Assembly: GCA_021793235.1 (NCBI GenBank)
Contig: JAJYTD010000004.1
Span: 62,001 to 126,000 of the forward strand
DNA from: Actinomycetes bacterium
Lineage (GTDB): Bacteria; Actinomycetota; Actinomycetes; Streptosporangiales; Streptosporangiaceae
Direction: 5' to 3'
Length of the DNA stretch: 64,000 nucleotides
Position numbers and translations under genes: made by a program. Shown here one piece after another: positions 8,167 to 16,470 of this stretch. Position 1 is the stretch's first letter. Each line of letters opens with the position of its first letter. The notes beneath the pieces are model-generated. The model was not told where the DNA came from. It was given only the letters and a program-made list of their open reading frames with translations, and did not search any database.

Positions 8167-8886
8167 ATGGCGGACGCTACAGACGAAGAGCCCGGACATA
8201 CGCCAGAGGACGCGAACGGCACAGCCGACCTGGAAGACGCGGGCGATACCGCTGCACGCCCCCGGCAGCGGCGGACGGTTCCGCTGTTCACCGCTGTGGT
8301 CCTGGTCGCCATCGCGCTCATCTGCGGCTACCTCCTGGGCCGCCCCGGCCACCCGATCGACACCTCGGCCGATGCCGGCTTCCTGCGCGACATGAGCGTC
8401 CACCACGCCCAGGCCGTGGACCTGTCAATGATCATCCTGGAGGAATCAGAGGACCCGATCCTGCGGGCGGTGGCCCGGGACATCGCCCGCACCCAGCAGG
8501 AGCAGATCGGCCGCATGCAGGGCTGGCTGATGCAGTGGGAGCTGCCCGCACGCGGAACACAGCCGGCCATGGCGTGGATGTCCGGACACGGTGGCCACGG
8601 TCCGGGCGACGCGGACGGCGCCGGTACCGCACCGATGCCCGGGCTCGTCTCCGAAGAGGAGATGGAGCGGCTGCGGGGGGCGAAGGGCCAGGATGCGGAG
8701 ATCCTGTTCCTGCGGTTGATGATCGACCACCACCGCGGCGGCATTGAGATGGCCGAGGCCGAGGTGGTCCTGGGCGATGAGCCCATGGTGGTGGAGTTCG
8801 CCAGTGGGATGGCCGAAGCGCAGCAGGTCGAGATCGACATGATGCGCGACATGCTCGAAGAGCGCGGCGCCGACCCCGACGATTAG
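8167..8886 (+). CDS. DUF305 family protein, membrane-anchored
   Basis: The 239-residue protein has an acidic N-terminus, one membrane segment (about residues 38-58) and two four-helix-type DUF305 halves. Signatures are GFLRDMSVHHAQAVDLSMII in the first half and LFLRLMIDHHRGGIEMAE in the second, each with the paired histidines typical of the family. DUF305 proteins have a ferritin-like helical fold; some are linked to copper handling, but no function is established for this one. It is divergent from the DUF3105 gene. An 11-bp-stem hairpin 30 bases after the stop probably ends the transcript. Confidence 0.85.
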   Translation: MADATDEEPGHTPEDANGTADLEDAGDTAARPRQRRTVPLFTAVVLVAIALICGYLLGRPGHPIDTSADAGFLRDMSVHHAQAVDLSMIILEESEDPILRAVARDIARTQQEQIGRMQGWLMQWELPARGTQPAMAWMSGHGGHGPGDADGAGTAPMPGLVSEEEMERLRGAKGQDAEILFLRLMIDHHRGGIEMAEAEVVLGDEPMVVEFASGMAEAQQVEIDMMRDMLEERGADPDD

Positions 8887-8915
8887 CATTCCGGGTTCGC
8901 TGCTTTGATCGGTTC

Positions 8916-8953
8916 GGCGGAACCGGCCCGCGCTGGAGCCGTCCGGTTCCGCC
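8916..8953 (+). terminator. Hairpin terminator after the DUF305 gene
   Basis: GGCGGAACCGG (8916-8926) and CCGGTTCCGCC (8943-8953) are perfect reverse complements with a 16-base loop. The hairpin begins 30 bases after the stop codon. There is no T-tract, as is usual in high-GC actinomycetes. Confidence 0.65.
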
Positions 8954-8965
8954 CCGCCCCGTACA

Positions 8966-9104
8966 GGTGGCGGCAATGGGCACCCACCACGAACCCGCTG
9001 AGTCCCGCTCCGAAGCCACGGGGCCGCCGCTTTTCCGGTTGCCGTCTGTTCACCGGCGAGTCCGCTTGCGCGTTTCCCCCTCGGCGCCCCATTGCCGTAC
9101 CCCA
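8966..9104. repeat. Intergenic inverted-repeat element, copy 1 (same family as 24900-25091)
   Basis: The segment starts with GGTGGCGGCAATGGGC and ends with CGCCCCATTGCCGTACCCC, inverted copies sharing the core CGGCAATGGG. The last 58 bases before 9104 align without gaps to 25037-25094, with about 44 of 58 identical by hand count. The interior is otherwise non-coding. It lies between the DUF305 terminator and the cydA promoter. The origin is unknown; a degenerate miniature mobile element or a repetitive extragenic palindrome is possible. Confidence 0.55.
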
Positions 9105-9154
9105 CGGCTCCCGCCGCCGCAGGCGTGATGTGTCTCTCGCCTCCCCGGAATGAT

Positions 9155-9191
9155 CTACTACACCCGGGAGTACTACACTTCGTAGTACTAC
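9155..9191. promoter_or_regulatory. Operator-like palindrome upstream of cydA
   Basis: AGTACTAC (9169-9176) and GTAGTACT (9182-9189) form a perfect eight-base inverted repeat with a five-base centre. Extra TACTAC half-sites occur at 9156-9161 and 9186-9191. TACTAC-N5-GTAGTA resembles operators of BlaI/MecI-type winged-helix repressors, which is inference. The array ends 34 bases before the cydA start, so a bound protein would probably block transcription. Confidence 0.5.
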
Positions 9192-9225
9192 GGGTCGTCG
9201 GCCATGGGTTCTTGGAGAGGCGAGC

Positions 9226-10665
9226 ATGGACGCTCTGGATCTCGCACGGTGGCAATTCGGCATCACCACCGTCTACCACTTCCTGTTCGTGCCGTTGACG
9301 ATCGGTCTCTCGGTCATCGTCGCCGGACTGCAGACCGCCTGGTACCGCACCGGTCGGCACGAGTACCTGCGGGCCACCAAGTTCTTCGGGAAGCTCTTCC
9401 TGATCAACTTCGCGATGGGCGTGGTGACCGGCATCGTCCAGGAGTTCCAGTTCGGAATGAACTGGAGCGAGTACTCGCGGTTCGTCGGCGACGTGTTCGG
9501 CGCCCCATTGGCCATGGAGGCGCTGCTCGCCTTCTTCCTGGAGTCCACGTTCATCGGGCTGTGGATCTTCGGCTGGGACAAACTGCCCCGCAAGGTCCAC
9601 CTGGCCTGTATCTGGGCCGCCGCCATCGGCACCAACCTCTCGGCGTACTTCATCCTCGCCGCCAACGCCTGGATGCGGCACCCGGTCGGATTCACCCAGA
9701 ACCCCGAGACCGGGCGCGCCCAACTCACCAGCATCTGGGCCGTACTCGGCAACCCCCAGGCCTGGTCCACCTACCTGCACGTCATCGCTGCCGCGTTCAT
9801 CACAGCGGGCATGTTCGTGGCCGCGGTGAGCGCCTTCAAGCTCTGGCGCGACCGGCCCCGCGGTGACGACGCACCGGCCGGAGGAGAACGCGAACTGTTC
9901 CGCAAGACCCTGCGCGTCGGCATGCTCGTCACCCTGCTCTCCGGCCTCCTGGTGGTCTACTCCGGCGACCACCAGGCCAAGCTCGCCGCCGCCTACGAGC
10001 CCATGAAACTCGCCGCGGCCGAGGCGCTGTGGGAGACCGAGGACGGCGCGGCGTTCTCCACCTTCGCCGTGGGCGACACAGAAGAGCGCCTCAACCACGT
10101 CGACATCACCGTCCCGCACGTACTGAGCTTCCTGGCGACCGGTGAGGCCAGCGGCACCGTCGAGGGCATGAACGATCTCCAGGCCAAGTACGAGGAGGCG
10201 TACGGACCCGGGAACTACATCCCCAACGTCTTCGTCCTCTACTGGTCCTTCCGGCTGATGATCGGACTCGGCCTGTTCGGCGTCGCGGTGTCGGCGCTCG
10301 GGTTGTGGCTGACACGCAACCGGCGGCTGCCCGGTAACCGCTGGTTCTACTACGCGGCCATCGCGGGGCTTCCCGCGACACTGGCCGCCAACCTCCTGGG
10401 CTGGATCATGACCGAAATGGGCCGCCAGCCCTGGACCGTGCACGGCGAGCTGCTGACAGCGGCCAGCGTCTCCCCCGGCGTCAGCCTCGGCGAGGTGGCG
10501 CTCTCTCTTTCCCTGTTCACAGCGATCTACGGGGTGCTCGCCGTCGTTGAAGCCGGACTGCTGTGGCGCTACGTCAAGGCCGGCCCCGCACACCTCGTCC
10601 CCGACCGGGGCGACGGCGCCGACGCAGAGGACGCGGACACCCCCGTCCCGGCCTTCGTCTACTAG
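9226..10665 (+). CDS. cydA: Cytochrome bd ubiquinol/menaquinol oxidase subunit I
   Basis: CydA carries hemes b558, b595 and d, oxidises quinol and reduces O2 to water at high affinity in the plasma membrane. The 479-residue protein has the family pattern: LARWQFGITTVYHFLFVPLT with His18 as a heme ligand, the long transmembrane core, TYLHVIAAAF with another candidate heme histidine, YWSFRLMIG, and TEMGRQPWTVHGEL. The quinol-binding Q-loop region is short compared with E. coli (522 residues), as in Gram-positive enzymes. The ATG follows GGAGAGG by six bases. It is the first gene of cydA-cydB-cydD-cydC; cydB starts 11 bases after the stop. Confidence 0.97.
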   Translation: MDALDLARWQFGITTVYHFLFVPLTIGLSVIVAGLQTAWYRTGRHEYLRATKFFGKLFLINFAMGVVTGIVQEFQFGMNWSEYSRFVGDVFGAPLAMEALLAFFLESTFIGLWIFGWDKLPRKVHLACIWAAAIGTNLSAYFILAANAWMRHPVGFTQNPETGRAQLTSIWAVLGNPQAWSTYLHVIAAAFITAGMFVAAVSAFKLWRDRPRGDDAPAGGERELFRKTLRVGMLVTLLSGLLVVYSGDHQAKLAAAYEPMKLAAAEALWETEDGAAFSTFAVGDTEERLNHVDITVPHVLSFLATGEASGTVEGMNDLQAKYEEAYGPGNYIPNVFVLYWSFRLMIGLGLFGVAVSALGLWLTRNRRLPGNRWFYYAAIAGLPATLAANLLGWIMTEMGRQPWTVHGELLTAASVSPGVSLGEVALSLSLFTAIYGVLAVVEAGLLWRYVKAGPAHLVPDRGDGADAEDADTPVPAFVY

Positions 10666-10676
10666 GAGCATGGGAC

Positions 10677-11750
10677 ATGGAACTCCCTGTCATCTGGTTC
10701 ATCGCGATCGCGGTCCTGTGGATCGGCTACTTCGTCCTCGAAGGCTTCGACTTCGGCGTCGGGACACTGCTGCCGGTCATCGGAAAGGACAACACCGACC
10801 GCCGGGTCATGATCAACGCGATCGGCCCGGTCTGGGACGGCAACGAGGTGTGGCTGATCACAGCGGGCGGCGCCATGTTCGCCGCGTTCCCCGCCTGGTA
10901 CGCCTCACTGTTCAGCGGCTTCTACCTGCCCTTGCTGCTCATCCTGCTCGCGCTGATCGTGCGCGGCGTGGCCTTCGAGTACCGGGGCAAAATCGACACC
11001 GACCGGTGGCGCGCCTGGTGGGACCGCGCGATCGTCTTCGGCAGCGCGCTGCCGGCGTTCCTGTGGGGCGTGGCCTTCGCCAACATCGTGCGCGGCGTGG
11101 CCATGGACGCCGACCACATCGTCACCGCGGGACTGCTCGACCTGCTCTCCCCCTACGCCCTGCTCGGTGGGCTGACGACGCTGTCGCTGTTCACCCTGCA
11201 CGGCGCGGTATTCCTCACCCTCAAGACCGGCGGCGCCGTGCGCGCCCGCGCCCGCACCGCGGTGACCGCCACGGCGTTCGCGGCGGTGCCCGCCGGAGCG
11301 GCCTTTTTGATCTGGACCCAGCTCGCCTACGGCGCACCGTGGACCCTGCCGTTCGCCGCGGTGGCCGCCATCGCTCCTGTTCTCGGTGCGCTGCTGGCCG
11401 TCCAGGGCAAGGAGGGCTGGTCGTTCACCACAACGGCGCTGGCCATCGGCGCGGCCGCGATCACGCTGTTCGGTTCGCTGTACCCCGACGTGCTGCCGTC
11501 GACCACCGACCCCGCCTACAGCCTGACCGTGGCCAACGCGTCCTCAGCGCCCTACACCCTCACGGTGATGACGTGGGTCGCGGTGGTCTTCCTGCCCATC
11601 GTCATCGCCTACCAGGCCTGGAGCTACTGGGTGTTCCGCAAGCGCATCACGCGGGAACACATCGAGCCGACGCCTGCTTATGGTGACGGGGGCAGCGACG
11701 CCGGTACGGCGGCGACCGGCCCGGTCCCCCTGCCGCGCGGAACCGGCTGA
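10677..11750 (+). CDS. cydB: Cytochrome bd oxidase subunit II
   Basis: CydB is the heme-free partner of CydA and is needed for assembly of the oxidase. The 357-residue protein has about eight or nine membrane segments. It carries the family start LPVIWFIAIAVLWIGYFVLEGFDFGVGTLL and the INAIGPVWDGNEVWLITAGGAMFAAFP signature, shown here in part: GFDFGVG, PVWDGNEVWL. The ATG at 10677 follows AGGAGC and lies 11 bases after cydA; an in-frame upstream start would overlap cydA heavily and is rejected. The C-terminal tail (from about 330) is a hydrophilic, low-complexity extension. Confidence 0.96.
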   Translation: MELPVIWFIAIAVLWIGYFVLEGFDFGVGTLLPVIGKDNTDRRVMINAIGPVWDGNEVWLITAGGAMFAAFPAWYASLFSGFYLPLLLILLALIVRGVAFEYRGKIDTDRWRAWWDRAIVFGSALPAFLWGVAFANIVRGVAMDADHIVTAGLLDLLSPYALLGGLTTLSLFTLHGAVFLTLKTGGAVRARARTAVTATAFAAVPAGAAFLIWTQLAYGAPWTLPFAAVAAIAPVLGALLAVQGKEGWSFTTTALAIGAAAITLFGSLYPDVLPSTTDPAYSLTVANASSAPYTLTVMTWVAVVFLPIVIAYQAWSYWVFRKRITREHIEPTPAYGDGGSDAGTAATGPVPLPRGTG

Positions 11751-11769
11751 GGAAGGACGGACCCCATCC

Positions 11770-13569
11770 ATGAAACCCCTGGACCCCCGGCTGGTGCGCA
11801 CCGCGCGTGCGGTGCGGGTGCACTTGGCGGTAACGGTGGCCGGCAGCGTGGCGGTCACCGGCCTGGTGCTCGCCCAAGCCTGGCTGCTCGCCCGCGCCAT
11901 CGCCGGGGCCACCGAGGGGATGGGACCGGATGACCTGTCGTGGGTGATCGCGGCCGTCGCGGCGGTCGCCCTCGCCCGCGCGGCACTGTCCTACGGTGCC
12001 GAGACGGCGGCGCTGCGCTCTGCGGCACGCGCGAAGTCCGAGCTTCGCCGCCGCCTCGTCGCCCATGTGACGGGAACCCGCGCGAACGACGTCCCGGGGG
12101 ATACGCGGCCCCCGGGCCCGGGGGCGGTCTGGCTGTCAGGGCAGGCCGACCCCGATCAGGGAACGGGCGCGCCACGTGCCGGTGAAATGGTCACTCTCGC
12201 CACTCGTGGCCTTGATGCGCTGGATGATTACTTCGCCCGGTATCTCCCGCAGCTAGCGCTGGCTGCGCTCGTTCCCCTCTCCGTCCTCGTGGTCGTCGCG
12301 AAGGCGGACTGGCTTTCGGCCGTCATCATCGCGGTGACACTGCCGCTGATCCCGATCTTCATGGCGCTGGTCGGCTGGCACACCCAGGCGCGGACGCAGA
12401 CCCAGTGGCGGCTGCTGAACCGCCTCGGCGGGCACTTCCTGGACGTGGTGGAAGGCCTGTCCACACTCGCGATCTTCCGCCGGGCCAAGGCCCAGGCCGA
12501 CATCATCCGCCGGATCACCGACGAGCACCGGCGCACCACCATGTCGACGCTGCGCGTGGCGTTCTTGTCGGCGTTCGTACTGGAACTGCTGTCCACGCTC
12601 GCGGTGGCGCTGGTCGCGGTGGAGATCGGGATCCGGCTGATGTACGGGATGCTGGACTTCGAGACCGCCCTGCTGGTGCTGATCCTGGCGCCCGAGGCGT
12701 ATCTGCCGCTGCGCGAGGTGGGGGCCCGGTTCCACGCGAGCATGGAAGGCGTCGCAGCCGCCGAGCAGGTGTTCCAGGTCATCGAGGAGCCCCTTGGCAA
12801 AACCGCGGAGGACGCAGCAGAAGCGGACGGCAGCGCGGCAACGGCGCCCCTGGCCTTTGCCGCCGCACCGGCCGGCGCCGCCCGGATCCGCCTGGACTCG
12901 GTGGGCCTGACCTACCCGGGCCGGAAGGTCCCCGCTCTGCGCGGTGTCGACCTGCGCATAGAACCGGGGCGGTGCCTGCTGCTGACCGGCCCCAGTGGGT
13001 CCGGCAAGAGCTCGCTGCTGTCCCTGCTGCTGCGCTTCACCGAACCGACATCAGGGCAGATCCTGGTCCAGGACCCCCGCGGCGACGCCGACTGGATCCC
13101 GCTCCGCGCCGTTCCCGTCGACGCATGGCGCGAGCACATCGCCTGGGTGCCCCAGCACCCCTATCTCTTCGACGACACCGTCGCGGGCAACATCCGGCTG
13201 GGCGCGCCCGACGCGAGCCTCGACGAGGTGCGGCGCGCCGCCGAGCTGGCAGAGGCCGACGCGTTCATCCGCGTCCTGCCCGACGGCTACAGCACCCGCC
13301 TGGGCGAGCGCGGCGCCCGGCTCTCGGCCGGCCAGCGCCAGCGGATCGCCCTGGCCCGGGCGTTTCTGCGGGATGCCCCGATCGTGCTACTGGACGAACC
13401 GACCGCACACCTGGACCCGGACAACGCGGCGGCCGTCCGCACCGCGGTCACCCGGCTGCTGGAGGGGCGCACCGGCATCATCGTCGCCCACGACACGGGC
13501 TGGGCCGATACCGTCGACACGGTCGCACACGTCCACGAAGGCCGGATCGGCACGGAGGTGCTGTTGTGA
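11770..13569 (+). CDS. cydD: ABC exporter half CydD for cytochrome bd assembly
   Basis: With CydC this forms a heterodimeric ABC transporter needed for cytochrome bd maturation; reported substrates are heme and reduced thiols. The 599-residue protein has an N-terminal six-helix membrane domain (about residues 20-340) and a C-terminal ATPase. The ATPase shows Walker A GPSGSGKSS, Q-loop VPQHPYLFDDT, signature LSAGQRQR and Walker B IVLLDEPTAHLD. A Gly/Pro-rich insert in the first cytoplasmic loop (about 103-136) is unusual but keeps frame. The ATG is 19 bases after cydB. Its TGA overlaps the GTG of cydC. Confidence 0.93.
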   Translation: MKPLDPRLVRTARAVRVHLAVTVAGSVAVTGLVLAQAWLLARAIAGATEGMGPDDLSWVIAAVAAVALARAALSYGAETAALRSAARAKSELRRRLVAHVTGTRANDVPGDTRPPGPGAVWLSGQADPDQGTGAPRAGEMVTLATRGLDALDDYFARYLPQLALAALVPLSVLVVVAKADWLSAVIIAVTLPLIPIFMALVGWHTQARTQTQWRLLNRLGGHFLDVVEGLSTLAIFRRAKAQADIIRRITDEHRRTTMSTLRVAFLSAFVLELLSTLAVALVAVEIGIRLMYGMLDFETALLVLILAPEAYLPLREVGARFHASMEGVAAAEQVFQVIEEPLGKTAEDAAEADGSAATAPLAFAAAPAGAARIRLDSVGLTYPGRKVPALRGVDLRIEPGRCLLLTGPSGSGKSSLLSLLLRFTEPTSGQILVQDPRGDADWIPLRAVPVDAWREHIAWVPQHPYLFDDTVAGNIRLGAPDASLDEVRRAAELAEADAFIRVLPDGYSTRLGERGARLSAGQRQRIALARAFLRDAPIVLLDEPTAHLDPDNAAAVRTAVTRLLEGRTGIIVAHDTGWADTVDTVAHVHEGRIGTEVLL

Positions 13570-15323
13570 CCGATACCGCTCCTTCTTCCACGGCTCCGGC
13601 ACCCGGACGCGATCCCCTGTGGCGGATGATCGCGCTGGCCTGGCCGCGCGGTACCCGCTTCGCTTTGGGGGTGCTGCTGGGCGCCCTCGCCACCGGATCG
13701 GGGATCGCCCTGCTCAGCGTGGCGGCCTGGCTGATCGCCAAGGCCGCCGAGCACCCGCCCATCACCGCGCTCAGTGTCGCGGTCGTGGCCACACGCGCCC
13801 TCGGTGTCTCGCGGGGCGTCACCCGATACCTGGAGCGCCTGGTCACCCACGACGCCGCCTTCCGGACGCTGGCCGATGTCCGGGTGCGGGTCTATGAGCG
13901 GCTGGCGCGCACCGAGCCCGTCAACCGGTTCCGTTTCGGCGACCTGGTCTCCCGGCTGGTCAGCGATACCGATGCCACCCAAGACCTGCTGGTGCGCGGG
14001 TTGACGCCGCCGCTGATCGCCGTCGTCACCGGCGGTGCGACGGTCGCATTCTGCACCGTGCTGCTGGCCCCCGGCGGGCTGCTGCTCGGCGCGGGGCTGC
14101 TGCTCGCGGGGGCGGCCGTCCCGCTCGCCGCCGCCGCGCTCGGCAGGGGGCCGGGGCGGCGCCAGGCCGCGGCCCGCGGGGAACTCTCCACCGCGCTCGT
14201 GGACACCCTCTACGGCGCCCCCGACCTGATCGCCTACGGCGCCATGGACTCCGCCGTGCGCCGTGTGGCCGCGGCCGACGACGAGCTCACCCGCGTCGCG
14301 CGCCGCGACGCGGTCCTGCTCGGGTTCGGTGCCGGCGCGACCGCCCTCATCACCGGGTTGACCGTATGGGCAACCCTGCTGCTGGGTGTCGCCGCTGTCG
14401 ACGGCGGGACACTCAGCGCGATCTCGCTGGCCGTGGTCGTGCTGACCGCGCTCGCCGCGTTCGAGATCGTGGCCCCGCTGCCGGCGGTGGCGGCACGGCT
14501 GGGCGCGGTGCGGGCCAGCGGGGAGCGGCTGTTCGACGTGCTGGACACCCCGCCGATGGTCGCGTCCCCGCGGTGCGACCGCGAACCGCCCGAGGTTTCC
14601 CCGGAGTCAGGTGTCGACCTGCGGATACGCTCACTGCGCGTCCGCTACGGGCCGGACGAACCCTGGGCGTTGGACGGGGTGGACATCGATGTGCCCCCGG
14701 GCCGCACGGTGGCGGTGCTCGGCCCCAGCGGTGCGGGAAAGAGTACGCTGGCCGCTGTCCTGCTGCGTTTCCGCGACCCCGATTCGGGGACCGTCGCGCT
14801 CGGCGGTACCGACATCACCGATTATCCGCTGGACCAGGTGCGGCGGGTCATCACCGGCGTTCCGCAGGATCCGCACATCTTCGCCAGCACGCTGCGGGAG
14901 AACCTGCGGCTGGCCCGTCCCGGCGCCGGCGATGAGGAGCTGTGGGAGGCCCTGCGGCGCGCCCGGCTGGACCATGAGATCGAGGCCATGCCGGACGGGC
15001 TCGACACGGAGGTCGGGGCGCACGGGATGCGGTTGAGCGGCGGGATGCGGCAGCGCCTGGCCCTGGCCCGTGCGCTGCTCGCCTCCCCGCGCATCCTGGT
15101 GCTGGACGAGCCCACGGCGCACCTGGACCCCGATACCCGGGACGCCGTCGTCGCCGATCTGCTCGCTGCGGCCGAAGGGTATTCGACGCTGCTGATCACA
15201 CACGACCTCGCCGGGCTGGACCGGGTGGACGACATCTACGTGGTCGCCGACGGGCGGATCCTGCAACACGGTTCCCATGAGGAGCTGGCCGCAGAGGAGG
15301 GCTGGTACCGGGACGCCCTGTGA
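13566..15323 (+). CDS. cydC: ABC exporter half CydC for cytochrome bd assembly
   Basis: The 585-residue protein is the second half of the CydDC exporter. It has a membrane domain with LSVAAWLIAKAAEHPPI and the coupling-helix region RALGVSRGVTRYLERLVTHD, typical of CydC, and an ATPase domain. The ATPase has Walker A GPSGAGKST, Q-loop VPQDPHIFAST, signature LSGGMRQR, Walker B ILVLDEPTAHLD and H-loop LLITHDLAGL. The GTG start overlaps the cydD stop by four bases (GTGA), so the two halves are translationally coupled. A 12-bp perfect hairpin begins directly after the stop and closes the operon. Confidence 0.93.
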   Translation: MTDTAPSSTAPAPGRDPLWRMIALAWPRGTRFALGVLLGALATGSGIALLSVAAWLIAKAAEHPPITALSVAVVATRALGVSRGVTRYLERLVTHDAAFRTLADVRVRVYERLARTEPVNRFRFGDLVSRLVSDTDATQDLLVRGLTPPLIAVVTGGATVAFCTVLLAPGGLLLGAGLLLAGAAVPLAAAALGRGPGRRQAAARGELSTALVDTLYGAPDLIAYGAMDSAVRRVAAADDELTRVARRDAVLLGFGAGATALITGLTVWATLLLGVAAVDGGTLSAISLAVVVLTALAAFEIVAPLPAVAARLGAVRASGERLFDVLDTPPMVASPRCDREPPEVSPESGVDLRIRSLRVRYGPDEPWALDGVDIDVPPGRTVAVLGPSGAGKSTLAAVLLRFRDPDSGTVALGGTDITDYPLDQVRRVITGVPQDPHIFASTLRENLRLARPGAGDEELWEALRRARLDHEIEAMPDGLDTEVGAHGMRLSGGMRQRLALARALLASPRILVLDEPTAHLDPDTRDAVVADLLAAAEGYSTLLITHDLAGLDRVDDIYVVADGRILQHGSHEELAAEEGWYRDAL

Positions 15324-15365
15324 CACCGGCCGCGCGGGGAAAGGCACCCGCCGGCGCGGCCGGTG
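15324..15365 (+). terminator. Terminator of the cydABDC operon
   Basis: CACCGGCCGCGC (15324-15335) and GCGCGGCCGGTG (15354-15365) are perfect 12-base reverse complements with an 18-base loop, starting at the first base after the cydC stop. There is no T-tract. The following 336 bases, up to the convergent DUF3817 gene at 15702, hold no recognisable gene. Confidence 0.8.
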
Positions 15366-15701
15366 CCGCCGTCGCCGCGGTGACGGCGCTTTCTCGATCC
15401 CGCCGCGAGCACGCCTTTGTGTCCGCGTTCACGCCGTATACATCGGAAAATCCTACAAAGCGAGAATAACGACCGTGGGTGAGCAGAGCGGTACTCCGGG
15501 AAAAGCGCGCTCTTTTCCTCCGTTCATGCGATGATTGTTGGCTCATTGGCCACATGCGTTCCGCGCGGAGAAAAGAAATCCACGGCCGAAGTGGAATTGA
15601 CCGCAGCGGGGCGGGGGCAAAGATGGTGCGCGGGCGGCTGAGGCCCCTGCCGGGGTGGGACGGGCTCCGGTAGGGACCTGAGCCGACCGCGGTGATGGGC
15701 G

Positions 15702-16061
15702 TCAGCCGTGCGCTGCTTCCCGATCTGCGCGGGCGTTGCCGGCCTTTTCTCCCGTGGATGTCCGGTCGATCCGCCCCGTGCCGGAGGCCCAGCGCTCGAA
15801 GACGACCGTACCCAGCGGAGGAACGCTCGCCACCAGGGCGAACAGCCCGGTCCACACACTCCATCGGAGCCGGACCCAGGAGATCAGCGCGGCGATCCCG
15901 TAGAGGACGAAAGCACCCCCGTGCAGAGGACCGAAAATCTGCACACCGATCTCATCGTGCACAGCCACATACTTGAAGAACATTCCGACCAGCAACCCGA
16001 CCCAGGTTGCCGCCTCGACCGCGGCGATGATCCGGAACGCGGTCAGTACCAGCTTGGACAC
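15702..16061 (-). CDS. DUF3817 family integral membrane protein
   Basis: The 119-residue protein has three predicted membrane segments (about residues 8-30, 43-64 and 68-88). It carries the DUF3817 pattern FRIIAAVEAATWVGLLVGMFFKY and FGPLHGGAFVLYGIAAL, with a glutamate and a histidine buried in the first two segments. Single-domain DUF3817 proteins are common in actinobacteria; function is unknown. The last 25 residues form a charged tail. The ATG begins the first helix with a typical MSKLVLTAFR start. It stands alone between the cyd operon and the helicase gene. Confidence 0.85.
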   Translation of the reverse strand: MSKLVLTAFRIIAAVEAATWVGLLVGMFFKYVAVHDEIGVQIFGPLHGGAFVLYGIAALISWVRLRWSVWTGLFALVASVPPLGTVVFERWASGTGRIDRTSTGEKAGNARADREAAHG

Positions 16062-16470
16062 GTGGACTCCTGTTCGGACGGGAAAGCGCGCTCACGGCGC
16101 GGCTGACGCCCTACCAGTCTGCTGGAGGAGCCCACCGCACCTGCCCAGCAGGCCGGTGAGGCCCATCACCCCTGTTTGCGGACGCACTCTATCTATGGTT
16201 TCGGATCGTGGGCCGAGCCGGGGATGCGCAGGTCGGCCACCCCTCCCACGAAAACCCCCGAAGGACTTCGAAAGCATGCTCGAAAATAGCTCTCTGACCT
16301 GGCACTACTTCATCCCGAACCGGATCCTGGAACGGGTGTGGAAACAGCCTCCGCGGACGGTTTGCCGGAATTCCGCAGCGAGCATGTCCATATCAAGACG
16401 CGGCGGTCGGCTCCGACCGACTTCTCACGCGGCGCCCAGCGTCAGGATTGCGACCGGAGGAATATAGGAC
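16062..16470. other. 409-bp intergenic region before the RelE-helicase gene
   Basis: The region holds the divergent promoters of the DUF3817 and helicase genes. A 63-codon frame (16276-16467) ends three bases before the helicase start and begins MLENSSLTWHYFIPNRILER. Its first third looks protein-like, but the rest has poor codon bias (AGA, ATA, TCA) and there is no good ribosome-binding site. I regard it as a weak small-ORF or decayed-gene candidate, not a called gene. Confidence 0.3.

Noticed and set aside
16276-16467. 63-codon frame ending three bases before the RelE-helicase start, a possible upstream antitoxin
   Set aside because: Poor codon bias after the first third (AGA, ATA, TCA), no good ribosome-binding site and no antitoxin-like pattern; kept only as a note.
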